Source: Paludibacter sp. (GTDB lineage Bacteria > Bacteroidota > Bacteroidia > Bacteroidales > Paludibacteraceae). Taken from it: DNA of 64,000 nt. The stretch spans positions 62,001 to 126,000 of the forward strand of contig JAQTTH010000009.1 in assembly GCA_028710895.1 (NCBI GenBank). The letters run 5' to 3'. The notes beneath the pieces were generated by a model, which ran no database searches, was not told the DNA's origin, and worked only from the letters and a program-made list of their open reading frames with translations. Position 1 is the first letter of the stretch; every line of letters starts with the position of its first letter. The position numbers and the translations under genes are program-made. Shown here piece by piece: positions 8,250 to 16,464 of the stretch.

Positions 8250-8948
8250 ATGGAATTTCTCCAAAACATATTAGAAAATTCGCAGTATGCATTTGTAACA
8301 GCCATTTTGCTTGGATTGATGACAGCCATCAGTCCTTGCCCCTTGGCCACAAACATTTCTGCTATAGGCTTTATCAGTCGCGACATTGAAAATCGGCGAA
8401 GTGTTTTTATCAATGGTTTAGTGTATACACTTGGTCGTGCCATAAGTTACACCGGGTTGGCTCTAATCATTTTCTTTGGTGCAAGCAAGATGCATGTCTC
8501 CATGATGTTTCAGGGATGGGGCGAAAAGCTGTTAGGTCCTGCACTCATTCTGATTGGCTTATTTATGCTCGATGTAATTAAAATTAATTTCCCTGGCTTC
8601 TCAGGCTTAACCGACAAAATTGGAGAAAATAGCAAAGGCAGTTATTGGAGTACACTTTTGTTGGGAATGGTTTTCGCCCTGGCATTTTGTCCGTATAGTG
8701 GTGTACTGTATTTCGTGATGCTTATTCCAATGACTGTAGCAAGTGCAAGCGGGTTGTATCTACCTGTTTTATTTGCCATTGCCACAGGTCTACCTGTCAT
8801 TCTTTTTTCATGGCTGTTAGCTTATGCAGTTGGAAATGTAGGCAAACTGTACAATCAAATCAAAACCTTTGAATTATGGTTTCGTCGGGTAGTTTCGGTT
8901 GTTTTTATCATAGTAGGTCTTTATTATACGGCTATTTTCTTTCTATAA
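8250..8948 (+). CDS. ArsG-like / DsbD-type membrane permease
   Basis: A 232-residue integral membrane protein with about six hydrophobic segments, of the CcdA/DsbD transmembrane superfamily. Two conserved Cys-Pro sites are visible: AISPCPLATN in the first segment and LAFCPYSGV in the fourth. Members next to ArsE/ArsF are annotated as aromatic aminobenzylarsenical efflux permease ArsG. Cys pairs in this fold usually relay electrons across the inner membrane, so thiol transfer to the periplasmic ArsF-like protein is an equally good hypothesis. It starts 64 bp after the ArsF-like gene and belongs to the same operon. Confidence 0.82.
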   Translation: MEFLQNILENSQYAFVTAILLGLMTAISPCPLATNISAIGFISRDIENRRSVFINGLVYTLGRAISYTGLALIIFFGASKMHVSMMFQGWGEKLLGPALILIGLFMLDVIKINFPGFSGLTDKIGENSKGSYWSTLLLGMVFALAFCPYSGVLYFVMLIPMTVASASGLYLPVLFAIATGLPVILFSWLLAYAVGNVGKLYNQIKTFELWFRRVVSVVFIIVGLYYTAIFFL

Positions 8949-8974
8949 TCATTACATTATCACATCAAATCAGT

Positions 8975-9205
8975 ATGGACGAAATTATTTGCTATTGCAA
9001 GCAAGTTTCAAAAAGCGAAATTGAAAAAGCAATTTCTGATGGAGCAAAAACGCTCAAAGATATACAGGAAATGACCGGAGCTTGCACCGGAAATCAATGT
9101 AAAAAACTGAATCCTTCAGGTAAATGTTGTTCGTCAGATATAAATGCAATGCTACCAACACCAAAATTCAAGATGGCTTCAACTTGTGGTTGTGGCCATT
9201 GCTAA
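8975..9205 (+). CDS. BFD-like [2Fe-2S] binding protein
   Basis: A 76-residue protein. Residues 1-45 are a BFD-type [2Fe-2S] domain: CYC at 6-8 and CTGNQC at 37-42 give the four ligands. The C-terminal tail is also Cys-rich (CC at 51-52 and CGCGHC at the very end), which could hold a second metal or an arsenical. The start at 8975 is chosen because it directly precedes the first ligand; an upstream in-frame ATG at 8876 would run through the end of the permease gene. It is the last gene before the second ArsR operator. Electron transfer within the ars operon is inferred. Confidence 0.83.
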   Translation: MDEIICYCKQVSKSEIEKAISDGAKTLKDIQEMTGACTGNQCKKLNPSGKCCSSDINAMLPTPKFKMASTCGCGHC

Positions 9206-9226
9206 ATAAAATTTTTTACCTAAATT

Positions 9227-9244
9227 GTTCGTATTATTACGAAC
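9227..9244 (+). promoter_or_regulatory. second ArsR-type operator
   Basis: GTTCG, 8 bp, CGAAC repeats the core and exact spacing of the operator at 7086-7109. It lies 30 bp before the ArsP-like permease gene. The spacer TATTATTA is only a weak -7 box. Confidence 0.8.
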
Positions 9245-9274
9245 TAAATAGATATAATAAAAATAAAAAAAATT

Positions 9275-10294
9275 ATGAACTTCAACAAAAATCTAATTAT
9301 ACCAATCATTCTATTACCTGTATGGTATTTGGTATATGTCAATCTCCAACCAATGACCGATTGGCTCATTGACTCTGTTTTAGGAATGACAAAAGGCTCT
9401 CACCTCACAGAAGCTTTACGATTCTTTATTTTCGAGTTTCCAAAAGTATTAATGCTGTTAGTATTGATTATTTTCTTTGTCGGAATTCTACGCAGCTTCT
9501 TTACTGCCGAACGTACCCGAAAAGCACTGGAAGGTAAATCAACATTCATGGGTAATATTATGGCCGCTATGTTGGGTATAGTAACGCCTTTCTGTTCGTG
9601 TTCAGCTATTCCGCTGTTTCTTGGTTTTGTTGAGTCAGGTGTTCCACTGGGTGTAACATTTTCGTTCCTGATTGCAGCTCCAATGATTAACGAAGTGGCT
9701 GTAATATTGCTGTACGGTATGTTTGGTTGGAAAGTAGCAGCCATATACATTGGCACAGGCTTAACTATTGCTATTGTAGCCGGTTGGATCATTGGCAAAC
9801 TCAAACTTGAACATTGGGTGGAAGAATGGGTGTATGCCACCAAATTGGGCGAGGGAGAAAGAGAAGACGGAAAAATCGCTTTTTCGCAACGAATTACAAT
9901 GGGCTATGATGCCGTGAAAGAAATTGTTGGTAAAGTTTGGTTGTACGTGGCATTTGGTATTTTGGTCGGTGCAGGTGCGCACGGTTATGTCCCTGCTGAA
10001 TTTATGGCATCTTTTATGGGTAAAGATGTTTGGTATGCTGTTCCGCTTTCCGTTCTCATTGGTATTCCGTTATATTCCAATGCTGCGGGTATTGTTCCCA
10101 TTGTTTCTGTATTGATTGAAAAAGGGGCTTCGTTGGGTACTGCCTTAGCGTTTATGATGTCAGTAATTGCATTATCTTTGCCCGAAATGATTATTCTTCG
10201 AAAAGTACTGAAAATGCCTTTGATTCTGACTTTTATTGCCATTGTTGGTGGTGGAATAATGATAGTAGGTTTTTTATTTAATTGGATATTTTAA
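9275..10294 (+). CDS. arsP: ArsP-type organoarsenical efflux permease
   Basis: A 339-residue membrane protein of the DUF318/PF03773 permease family with about nine to ten hydrophobic segments. The diagnostic TPFCSCSAIP (Cys107 and Cys109) is followed by GVPLGVTFSFLIAAPMINE, as in ArsP, which exports trivalent organoarsenicals such as MAs(III) and roxarsone(III). The central hydrophilic loop (HWVEEWV to REDGKIAF) is cytosolic. It has its own ArsR-type operator (9227-9244) and is followed at 21 bp by a methyltransferase. Related DUF318 permeases with other thiol or metal substrates are the alternative. Confidence 0.87.
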   Translation: MNFNKNLIIPIILLPVWYLVYVNLQPMTDWLIDSVLGMTKGSHLTEALRFFIFEFPKVLMLLVLIIFFVGILRSFFTAERTRKALEGKSTFMGNIMAAMLGIVTPFCSCSAIPLFLGFVESGVPLGVTFSFLIAAPMINEVAVILLYGMFGWKVAAIYIGTGLTIAIVAGWIIGKLKLEHWVEEWVYATKLGEGEREDGKIAFSQRITMGYDAVKEIVGKVWLYVAFGILVGAGAHGYVPAEFMASFMGKDVWYAVPLSVLIGIPLYSNAAGIVPIVSVLIEKGASLGTALAFMMSVIALSLPEMIILRKVLKMPLILTFIAIVGGGIMIVGFLFNWIF

Positions 10295-10315
10295 AAATAG
10301 TCAAAACATAGAAAT

Positions 10316-10882
10316 ATGAAAGTAAGAGATAGTGGAATGCCAAATGAAGAAATGTGGTCAGAGTTTTTTGATGCACAAACCATTTTAGAACAAATGCAAC
10401 TTACTTCAGAGGTTGAAAATGTGGTTGACTTAGGTAGTGGCTACGGTACATTTTCCATTCCGGCAACACAGATTATAAGCGGTATAGTTCATGCTTTTGA
10501 TATAGAGCCGGAAATGATAGAATTGCTTGAGAGAAAAGCCGGTCAATTGCTGATTAAAAATATTGAATTACATTTGCATGATTTCATTGCAGATGGAAGT
10601 GGATTCATTGACAATTCAATAGACTATGTGATGCTTTTTAATATCATGCATCATTCAAATCCCAAACAAATACTTGACGAAACATTCAGGATATTGAAAC
10701 CAGGTGCAAAAGCAGGTATTATTCATTGGCGAAGTGATATTTCTACTCCCCGTGGTCCTCAGTTGGATATTCGTCCTACGCCTGAACAATGCAAACAATG
10801 GGCAGTAGAATCCGAGTTTATTATCAGCAAAGAATTGCTGTTAGAACCCTATCATTTTGGCATTATAATTCAAAAACTTTAA
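10316..10882 (+). CDS. Class I SAM-dependent methyltransferase
   Basis: A 188-residue Rossmann methyltransferase with motif I VVDLGSGYGTFS (about residues 38-49), an acidic end to beta2 (FDIEPEM) and post-I region YVMLFNIMHHS. It has none of the conserved Cys of arsenite methyltransferase ArsM in the expected places, so its substrate is unknown. It lies 21 bp after the ArsP-like permease and 11 bp before the DsrE-like gene, so it is probably expressed with arsenical export. Of four small methyltransferases in the cargo, this one is closest to the ars genes. Confidence 0.85.
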   Translation: MKVRDSGMPNEEMWSEFFDAQTILEQMQLTSEVENVVDLGSGYGTFSIPATQIISGIVHAFDIEPEMIELLERKAGQLLIKNIELHLHDFIADGSGFIDNSIDYVMLFNIMHHSNPKQILDETFRILKPGAKAGIIHWRSDISTPRGPQLDIRPTPEQCKQWAVESEFIISKELLLEPYHFGIIIQKL

Positions 10883-10893
10883 ATAGTATTACA

Positions 10894-11214
10894 ATGAAAA
10901 TCGGAATTATTCTCGAAACAAAAGAGTACGAAAAAGCATGGAATGCTTTTCGTTTTGCCGTAACAGCTAAGAAGCAAGGTCATGAAGTGAAATTATTTTT
11001 AATGGGCGAAGCCGTAGAGTGCGAAGGCTTGACACACGAAAAATACAATGTTGATGAACAACTAAAAAAGTTTGTGGAAGTGGGTGGGGAAATTTTGGCT
11101 TGTGGAACATGCTTGAAATCACGTCATTTAGACAGCACTGAGGCTTGTCCCATTTCCAACATGATTGATTGTGTGAATGTGGTGGTTTGGGCTGACAAAA
11201 CGGTTACTTTCTAA
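10894..11214 (+). CDS. DsrE-family sulfur-carrier-like protein
   Basis: A 106-residue DsrE/DsrF-like protein. The start at 10894 (MKIGIILETKEYEKAW) gives the family's N-terminal strand; the longer frame from 10789 lies inside the methyltransferase gene. Cys residues near 62-77 (CEGL, then ILACGTCLKSR) match the position of the persulfide-carrying Cys in DsrE-type proteins. It probably shuttles sulfane sulfur or acts in thiol chemistry next to the ars operon. It is the last gene of the unit; the inverted repeat at 11237-11268 follows. Confidence 0.82.
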   Translation: MKIGIILETKEYEKAWNAFRFAVTAKKQGHEVKLFLMGEAVECEGLTHEKYNVDEQLKKFVEVGGEILACGTCLKSRHLDSTEACPISNMIDCVNVVVWADKTVTF

Positions 11215-11236
11215 GAAACAGATTCATTTAAAGGAG

Positions 11237-11268
11237 CAGGCTGAGTTTCGATATTGAAATTCAGCCTG
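11237..11268. terminator. bidirectional terminator
   Basis: CAGGCTGA and TCAGCCTG arms extend into TTTC/GAAA around a GATATT loop, followed by a T-rich stretch. It separates the convergent DsrE-like and cysteine desulfidase genes. Confidence 0.75.
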
Positions 11269-11291
11269 TTATTGTTTATTTTGCTTTCAAT

Positions 11292-12584
11292 CTATTCCCC
11301 TTTACTGGTCATAATTTGTAACACCATTCTGTCCGTTTCATTCATTGCCTCCGAGCCTATTTTGGTAAGGTTATGAATGGTTTTGTCTACATCTTCATCG
11401 GTTATTCCTTCAATGGAGGTCACCACTTTATTATCTATAGCCATAAGAGCCGACAACGTAGCAGTAGAAACTCCATTAGAAACCTTCAGTGCGCAACTGG
11501 GTTTTGCACCGTCACAAATCATTCCGGTTATATTCCCAATCATATTTTTAATGGAGAAAGCAATTTGCTCACGTGAGCCACCCATCAGGTAGGTTATGCC
11601 GCAAGCCGAACCGGTTGCAGCAACCACAGCGCCACACAATCCCGACAGTCGCCCGAGGCTTTGCTTAATATAAATGGTCATTAAATGACTTAACACCAAA
11701 GCTCGAATCAGCTCTTCTTCTGACTTGCCGGTTTCTTCAGCAAATACTGACACCGGAAGTGTAGCTGCTATTCCTTGGTTTCCACTTCCTGAGTTACTCA
11801 TTACCGGAAACGTGGCTCCTGCCATACGGGCATCGCAGGCCGCAGCCGTAACCGATAACATCCGGGTGAAAATAGTATTCCCCATCACGTTTTGCTGGCT
11901 GCCGTGCCGTACAGTTTGAGCTACACTATGACCGTATTCGCCTTTCAGCGATTCGTTAGAAGCTGCCGTGTTCATTTTAGCTGTTTCCAGAATAAACCGC
12001 AACTCCTCAATGGGACTTTCGAATGCAAGGTCACATACTTTTAGGAACGATAAATCCACAGTTTCATCTTTTTGCACATCACCATCAATTTCATCCTTCA
12101 AATGGAGGAGTATTGTACCATTCTTTTCAATATAGGAAAAACGCGTATGATCCCGACTGATAATAACTTTTACGTTATCTTTTCCGCATTTCGCAATAAC
12201 TTCAATGTAAAGCTTTTCGGTAATATCTTGTTTTAAGTAAACCGTTGCTGGTTTATTTTCAATCATCTTTTTTCCTTGCTCTAATGCATCGGGTGTAAGG
12301 TCTTTCAGTACTTCAAGTCCATATTCCGATTTGCCGATAAGTGCACCCAGGGCAATAGCAATGGGTAACCCTACCATTCCTGTACCCGGAATGCCCACAC
12401 CCATTGCATTTTTGAGAATATTGGGACTCAGAAAAACCTTAATCGTATCGGGTAAACAACCTAATACTTCCTGCGCTTTTGCAACTGCTAATGCAACTGC
12501 AATGGGCTCTGTACAACCTATTGCTGGCGTAACCTCATATTTAATAAGTGTGATTATATCAAACCGTTCTTGTTGTGAAAGCAT
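11292..12584 (-). CDS. L-cysteine desulfidase family (UPF0597)
   Basis: A 430-residue cytosolic protein of the UPF0597/CdsB family, the iron-sulfur L-cysteine desulfidase related to the serine dehydratase alpha subunit. It would release sulfide and pyruvate from cysteine. Visible family motifs are TPAIGCTEPIAVALA near the N-terminus, NSGSGNQGI in the middle, and GLCGAVVAATGSACG plus ICDGAKPSCALK, whose Cys are candidate cluster ligands. The start at 12584 (MLSQQERF) is chosen; the longer frame to 12689 has a non-homologous Cys-rich extension that overlaps the divergent promoter. Divergent DUF134 and nearby sulfur genes suggest a role in sulfide or cysteine balance. Confidence 0.88.
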   Translation of the reverse strand: MLSQQERFDIITLIKYEVTPAIGCTEPIAVALAVAKAQEVLGCLPDTIKVFLSPNILKNAMGVGIPGTGMVGLPIAIALGALIGKSEYGLEVLKDLTPDALEQGKKMIENKPATVYLKQDITEKLYIEVIAKCGKDNVKVIISRDHTRFSYIEKNGTILLHLKDEIDGDVQKDETVDLSFLKVCDLAFESPIEELRFILETAKMNTAASNESLKGEYGHSVAQTVRHGSQQNVMGNTIFTRMLSVTAAACDARMAGATFPVMSNSGSGNQGIAATLPVSVFAEETGKSEEELIRALVLSHLMTIYIKQSLGRLSGLCGAVVAATGSACGITYLMGGSREQIAFSIKNMIGNITGMICDGAKPSCALKVSNGVSTATLSALMAIDNKVVTSIEGITDEDVDKTIHNLTKIGSEAMNETDRMVLQIMTSKGE

Positions 12585-12664
12585 AGTTTTTTTGATTTGA
12601 ATTTCAAGTATGTTTATACAAAGATACAAAACAATATGACATTTCTTCATTTGTTGTGTTTTAC

Positions 12665-12731
12665 AAAACTTATAGACAGTAATGAACATAAGTTCAATAC
12701 TATTTGTATCTTTGCAGTCTCAAAACTTATA
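12665..12731 (+). promoter_or_regulatory. DUF134 promoter with AAAACTTATA repeats
   Basis: TATCTTTG at 12707-12714 is a -7 box for the DUF134 operon. AAAACTTATA stands at 12665-12674 and again at 12722-12731, and the inverted half ATAAGTT at 12688-12694, so three half-sites flank the promoter in the divergent region with the cysteine desulfidase gene. Autoregulation by the DUF134 protein would fit but is inferred. Confidence 0.55.
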
Positions 12732-12740
12732 AAATTCAAT

Positions 12741-13151
12741 ATGCCCCGCCCAAAACAAGACCGAAAAATATGCAATCCTCCACTAATGCAGGGTTTTAAG
12801 CCTTACGGAATTCAACGGCACACACTAAGCTCTATTTCATTGCTATACGATGAATATGAAACTATTCGATTGCTCGATTACGAAGGAATGAATCAGGATC
12901 AGGCAGCGGAGCAAATGAATGTATCCCGCCCCACACTAACCCGCATTTACGAAAAAGCACGTAAAACCATTGCTCAAGCTTTGGTGGAAGGAAAAATGAT
13001 TGTTATTGAAGGTGGAAATGTACAGTTTGAGAAACAGTGGTTCAGATGTAAAAGATGCTTTAAACTGATAGGAGGATTAGAGAATCATGTTCGCTGCAAA
13101 GACTGTAAAACGTTTTGCAAGGATGAACTAACACCAATAAATAAATTTTAA
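12741..13151 (+). CDS. DUF134 predicted DNA-binding protein
   Basis: A 136-residue protein that starts MPRPKQDRKICNPP, the usual N-terminus of the DUF134 family. A sigma-region-4-like HTH lies at about residues 46-75 (LLDYEGMNQDQAAEQM, then SRPTLTRIYEKARK). The C-terminus adds a zinc-ribbon-like part with CKRC and CKDCKTFC. DUF134 proteins often neighbour NifX/NifB-domain genes, as here at 14646, and are thought to be regulators linked to iron-sulfur or metallocofactor biology. The start at 12741 lies directly after the promoter region; the in-frame extension to 12597 would run back across the -7 box. Confidence 0.88.
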   Translation: MPRPKQDRKICNPPLMQGFKPYGIQRHTLSSISLLYDEYETIRLLDYEGMNQDQAAEQMNVSRPTLTRIYEKARKTIAQALVEGKMIVIEGGNVQFEKQWFRCKRCFKLIGGLENHVRCKDCKTFCKDELTPINKF

Positions 13152-13160
13152 TTATATAAA

Positions 13161-14009
13161 ATGCTACTGAACTATATAACCTGGGATGTAGATCCTGTAT
13201 TAGTCCAATTAGGACCGCTTACAATTCGTTGGTACGGCTTGCTTTGGGCATTGGGTATTTGGGCCACATTATTGATTACTCAACGTATTTTTAAAAACGA
13301 GAAATTACCTGAATCATGGCTCGACAAGTTATTTATCTACACGGTAATAGGAGCTATAGTTGGCGCACGTCTCGGACACTGTTTATTCTACGAGTGGCAA
13401 TTATTGCCTGAACCGGTTACATTCTTGGGCATAACGTTTAAATACGGAAATCATTATCTTTCAAATCCGTGGGAATTGCTGTACGTTTGGCAAGGTGGAT
13501 TAGCAAGTCATGGCGGAGCAATCGGAATTCTGATTGCCATGATTTTGTACAATAAAAATGTATCGAAGAAAGGGATCAATTGGATTTTTGACCGGTTATT
13601 GATTGGTGTTACCATTTGTGGTGCTTTTATTCGTTTGGGGAATCTGATGAACTCCGAAATTTATGGGAATGCTACTTCACTTCCGTGGGGATTTATTTTT
13701 ATTCGCGCTGGAGAAACACAGCCCATGCATCCTACACAGATTTACGAAATACTTTACTGCATTGTTACGTTCGTTGTTCTTTGGTGGTTGTATTGGAAAA
13801 AGGAAGCTTACAAAAGAAACGGATTCCTTTTTGGAGTATTTCTAATCGGAATTTTCGGATCGCGTTTCGTATTTGAATTTATTAAACTCAATCAGGAGGT
13901 ATTTGAATCTAATATGTTGCTTAATATGGGTCAGATACTTAGTTTACCCTTTATTCTTTGGGGAATTGGACTAATTATAAGAAGTATGAGAATTCCAAAA
14001 TCAATTTAA
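13161..14009 (+). CDS. lgt: Prolipoprotein diacylglyceryl transferase
   Basis: A full-length 282-residue Lgt, the inner-membrane enzyme that transfers diacylglycerol to the lipobox Cys of prolipoproteins. Seven hydrophobic segments are visible, with family motifs GARLGHCLFYE, GGLASHGGAIG and RLGNLMNSEIYG, followed by the QPMHPTQIYE segment. It starts 9 bp after DUF134 and lies 21 bp before a methyltransferase. Since lgt is essential and normally a single core gene, this is probably a second, accessory copy. Several cargo proteins are lipoproteins (thioredoxin, rubrerythrin, fusion protein), which could explain its presence. Whether the chromosome has another copy cannot be seen here. Confidence 0.93.
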   Translation: MLLNYITWDVDPVLVQLGPLTIRWYGLLWALGIWATLLITQRIFKNEKLPESWLDKLFIYTVIGAIVGARLGHCLFYEWQLLPEPVTFLGITFKYGNHYLSNPWELLYVWQGGLASHGGAIGILIAMILYNKNVSKKGINWIFDRLLIGVTICGAFIRLGNLMNSEIYGNATSLPWGFIFIRAGETQPMHPTQIYEILYCIVTFVVLWWLYWKKEAYKRNGFLFGVFLIGIFGSRFVFEFIKLNQEVFESNMLLNMGQILSLPFILWGIGLIIRSMRIPKSI

Positions 14010-14030
14010 ATCAACATAATCATTAAAAAT

Positions 14031-14633
14031 ATGAACGATAATTTTAAAGCTAAAGCAGCCCAATGGGATAGCCCCGACAAAATAGCTATGACCAAGAAAT
14101 TTTTGAGTGAAATGCTGTTCAATGTCAATCCGATGTCAAGTTGGAAGGCAATGGAGCTTGGAGCAGGAACAGGTTTAGTCGGGCTTAATGTAGAACCACT
14201 GGTGGCTAAAGTAGTTATGGTTGACACTTCTGAATCTATGTTAGAAGTCTTAAAGCAGAAGCTTCATAACGAAAAAAAGGTTGAGATACTACACGGCGAA
14301 GTGTTTGACTACAAAAAACAAGATATTGATTTTGTATTTTCGGCTATGGCATTTCATCATCTTACCGAGGTCGAAAAAACGTTGGAACATTTGGCAACAA
14401 TAACAAAACCTGGCGCATGGGTGGTTGTAGGTGACTTAGTTGCCGAAGATGGGTCATTTCATAACTTTGAACCTATTCCCTATTGTGGCTTTGATACGGC
14501 TGTATTATCCAAACAGTTTGTCAAGTCAGGTTTTGATGTAAAGATGGTGAAAATATATAACGTTATAACCCGAACCGTTGAAGAAAAAACAACTAATTAC
14601 GAACAATTTATGCTCATTGCTAAACGTCTTTAA
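14031..14633 (+). CDS. Class I SAM-dependent methyltransferase
   Basis: A 200-residue Rossmann methyltransferase: motif I MELGAGTGLVGLN at about residues 42-54, acidic beta2 end VMVDTSESM and motif-IV-like FVFSAMAFHHLTE. The family is the UbiE/Methyltransf_25 type, with small-molecule substrates. It sits in the run DUF134-lgt-methyltransferase-NifX-like-C_GCAxxG with gaps of 9 to 22 bp, so it is probably co-transcribed. The substrate is unknown; a thiol or metalloid compound is plausible from context. Confidence 0.85.
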   Translation: MNDNFKAKAAQWDSPDKIAMTKKFLSEMLFNVNPMSSWKAMELGAGTGLVGLNVEPLVAKVVMVDTSESMLEVLKQKLHNEKKVEILHGEVFDYKKQDIDFVFSAMAFHHLTEVEKTLEHLATITKPGAWVVVGDLVAEDGSFHNFEPIPYCGFDTAVLSKQFVKSGFDVKMVKIYNVITRTVEEKTTNYEQFMLIAKRL

Positions 14634-14645
14634 AAAACAAATCAA

Positions 14646-15020
14646 ATGAAAATTGCAGTACCAACAAAAGAGAACAATCAGATTGATGCCCATTTCGGAC
14701 ATTGTGAGTTTTATACCATTTTTGCTATTTCGGATAACAACGAAATCATAGCGGAAACGATGCTTGAATCTCCACAGGGTTGCGGTTGTAAGTCGAACAT
14801 TGCTTATGATCTGGCCGAACTGGACGTGAAAATCATGCTTGCCGGAGGAATTGGTGATGGAGCAGTCAACAAATTGGCTTCGCAAAACATTCAGGTTGTT
14901 CGCAACTGTAAAGGCGATGTACACCAACTGGTAGAAGATTATCTGGTAGGGAAAATTCAGGATGGTGGTTCAAATTGCGCGTCACATGCTCATGAAGGAG
15001 ACCACGTTTGCAGTCATTAA
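14646..15020 (+). CDS. NifX/NifB-type dinitrogenase cofactor domain protein
   Basis: A 124-residue protein of the Nitro_FeMo-Co fold, with the usual start MKIAVPTKENNQIDAHFGHCEFYTIF, then CGCKSNIAYDLAELDVKIMLAGGIGDGA. Such proteins carry iron-sulfur precursor clusters; outside nitrogen fixers their job is uncertain. A His/Cys-rich tail (CASHAHEGDHVCSH) offers further metal ligands. Proximity to DUF134 is a recurring pairing. It is 12 bp after the methyltransferase and 6 bp before the next gene. No nif structural genes are present, so nitrogen fixation is not implied. Confidence 0.88.
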   Translation: MKIAVPTKENNQIDAHFGHCEFYTIFAISDNNEIIAETMLESPQGCGCKSNIAYDLAELDVKIMLAGGIGDGAVNKLASQNIQVVRNCKGDVHQLVEDYLVGKIQDGGSNCASHAHEGDHVCSH

Positions 15021-15026
15021 GTTGAA

Positions 15027-15494
15027 ATGAATGAACCGGAAATTAAAAAAAGAACATCAAAGGCTATGACCTTTTTCGAGAAAGGTTACAACTGCTCTCA
15101 AGCTGTTTTTATGGCTTATTCCGATATTTACGGTATTGAACCGGAAATGGCAGCCAAACTGGCTACTTCCTTTGGTGGAGGAATGGGGCGGTTGCGGGAA
15201 GTCTGCGGTGCAGTTTCAGGCATGTTTCTTGTATTGGGGTTACAGTATCCTTTTACTGATACTAAAGATAAAGGCGCCAAAAATACCAACTACAAAGCTG
15301 TTCAACGAACTGCTAACGAGTTTAAAACCATTATGGGTTCATATATCTGTGCCGATTTACTCAAGCTTAAACACGAACCACAAAATCCTGAATCGTCGGA
15401 ACGAAATGAGGTTTATTATAAATCCCGCCCTTGCATACGGTGTGTGAAAGTTGCGGCTGAAATAGTAGGAAAAGAATTACTTACAAAAGGTTGA
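15027..15494 (+). CDS. C_GCAxxG_C_C family protein
   Basis: A 155-residue protein of the C_GCAxxG_C_C family (putative redox-active). The pattern is visible as FEKGYNCSQAVF near the N-terminus, SFGGGMGRLREVCGAVSGMF in the middle and CIRCVKVAAEIV at the end; the canonical GCA/CGAxxG site is CGAVSG here. Conserved Cys suggest a cluster or thiol redox role. It often sits near metal or sulfur transport genes, as here beside NifX-like and TauE genes. It begins 6 bp after the NifX-like gene. Confidence 0.88.
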   Translation: MNEPEIKKRTSKAMTFFEKGYNCSQAVFMAYSDIYGIEPEMAAKLATSFGGGMGRLREVCGAVSGMFLVLGLQYPFTDTKDKGAKNTNYKAVQRTANEFKTIMGSYICADLLKLKHEPQNPESSERNEVYYKSRPCIRCVKVAAEIVGKELLTKG

Positions 15495-15558
15495 GATGGA
15501 ATTTAATCTATATAAAATACTGTGCAAACAGATACAACTTACATTTTAGAGCTTACAA

Positions 15559-16332
15559 ATGATTGAAATTGGTTTATTATTTTTTGGAATCCTGGTCGGC
15601 ATTTTATCCGGCTTATTCGGCATTGGCGGAGGAATCGTATTGGTTCCTTCGCTCATTGTTATTTTTGGAATGAACATTCTCGATGCGAATGCCACATCAT
15701 TAGCAGCCATGTTATTGCCTGTAGGTGTTTTAGGAGTCGTATCGTATTATAAAGCAGGACTCATCAAAGTTCGTGAAGCTTTATGGATAGCGTTGGGTTT
15801 ATTTCTCGGCTCATTTGTTGGTGGAGAATGTGCCGTTAATATCAGCGAAAGTCTCTTGGCTAAGCTGTATGCAGGTATTCTGCTATACATAGCATTGAGC
15901 TACTTCGATGTTTTTTCATACTTCAGAAAAAAGAAAGATACTGTCGTGGTGGAATATAATACCAATAACAAGCCTTTGTGGATGTATCTTCTGGTGGGAA
16001 TAGGTGCCGGAATTTTCGCCGGTCTTTTTGGTAAAGGGGGAGGAATTGTTATTGTACCCTTGCTTATAGCAGTTTTTCATTACGACCCAAAAGCAGCTGC
16101 CGCCACTTCATTAGCCGCCTTACAATTACCTGTGGGTTTGCCTAGTGTGATTATTTATGCCAACAACGGCCATTTGAATATCTTATACGCAGGTTTAATC
16201 GCTCTCGGTATTTTAGTGGGTGCATTTTTTGGTTCGAAACTTGGTGTGAAATTACCTTCCACATTGTTCAAAAAAGTGTTTGCTGTATTTTTACTCGTTG
16301 TGGCAGTCTATATGGTTTCAAAATATATTTAG
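15559..16332 (+). CDS. TauE/SafE-family sulfite/anion exporter
   Basis: A 257-residue inner-membrane protein with two homologous halves of about four segments each. Each half opens with the TauE glycine motif: ILSGLFGIGGGIVLVPSL near the N-terminus and IFAGLFGKGGGIVIVPLL after residue 150. The family exports sulfite, sulfoacetate or related anions. With the cysteine desulfidase and C_GCAxxG neighbours, sulfur-compound export is likely. It starts 64 bp after the preceding gene and is the last of the DUF134 run. Confidence 0.9.
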   Translation: MIEIGLLFFGILVGILSGLFGIGGGIVLVPSLIVIFGMNILDANATSLAAMLLPVGVLGVVSYYKAGLIKVREALWIALGLFLGSFVGGECAVNISESLLAKLYAGILLYIALSYFDVFSYFRKKKDTVVVEYNTNNKPLWMYLLVGIGAGIFAGLFGKGGGIVIVPLLIAVFHYDPKAAAATSLAALQLPVGLPSVIIYANNGHLNILYAGLIALGILVGAFFGSKLGVKLPSTLFKKVFAVFLLVVAVYMVSKYI

Positions 16333-16464
16333 TCGAGTCTAATAAATGGAAAATATATAATTGAGTTAGTTCTTACGTCAATTAACTTTCATTCTTGGTA
16401 TGTTTTTTGCTACTCTGTACAACTAAAAATATAAAATTTCAAATGTTACATAAAACATACTTGT

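Noticed and set aside
12585-12689. N-terminal extension of the cysteine desulfidase
   Set aside because: It is Cys/Lys-rich, unlike the family, and overlaps the DUF134 promoter region; the family start MLSQQERF lies at 12584.
14646-15020. Nitrogen-fixation locus
   Set aside because: Only a NifX/NifB-type domain occurs; there are no nifHDK or nifEN genes, and the DUF134 pairing occurs in non-fixers.
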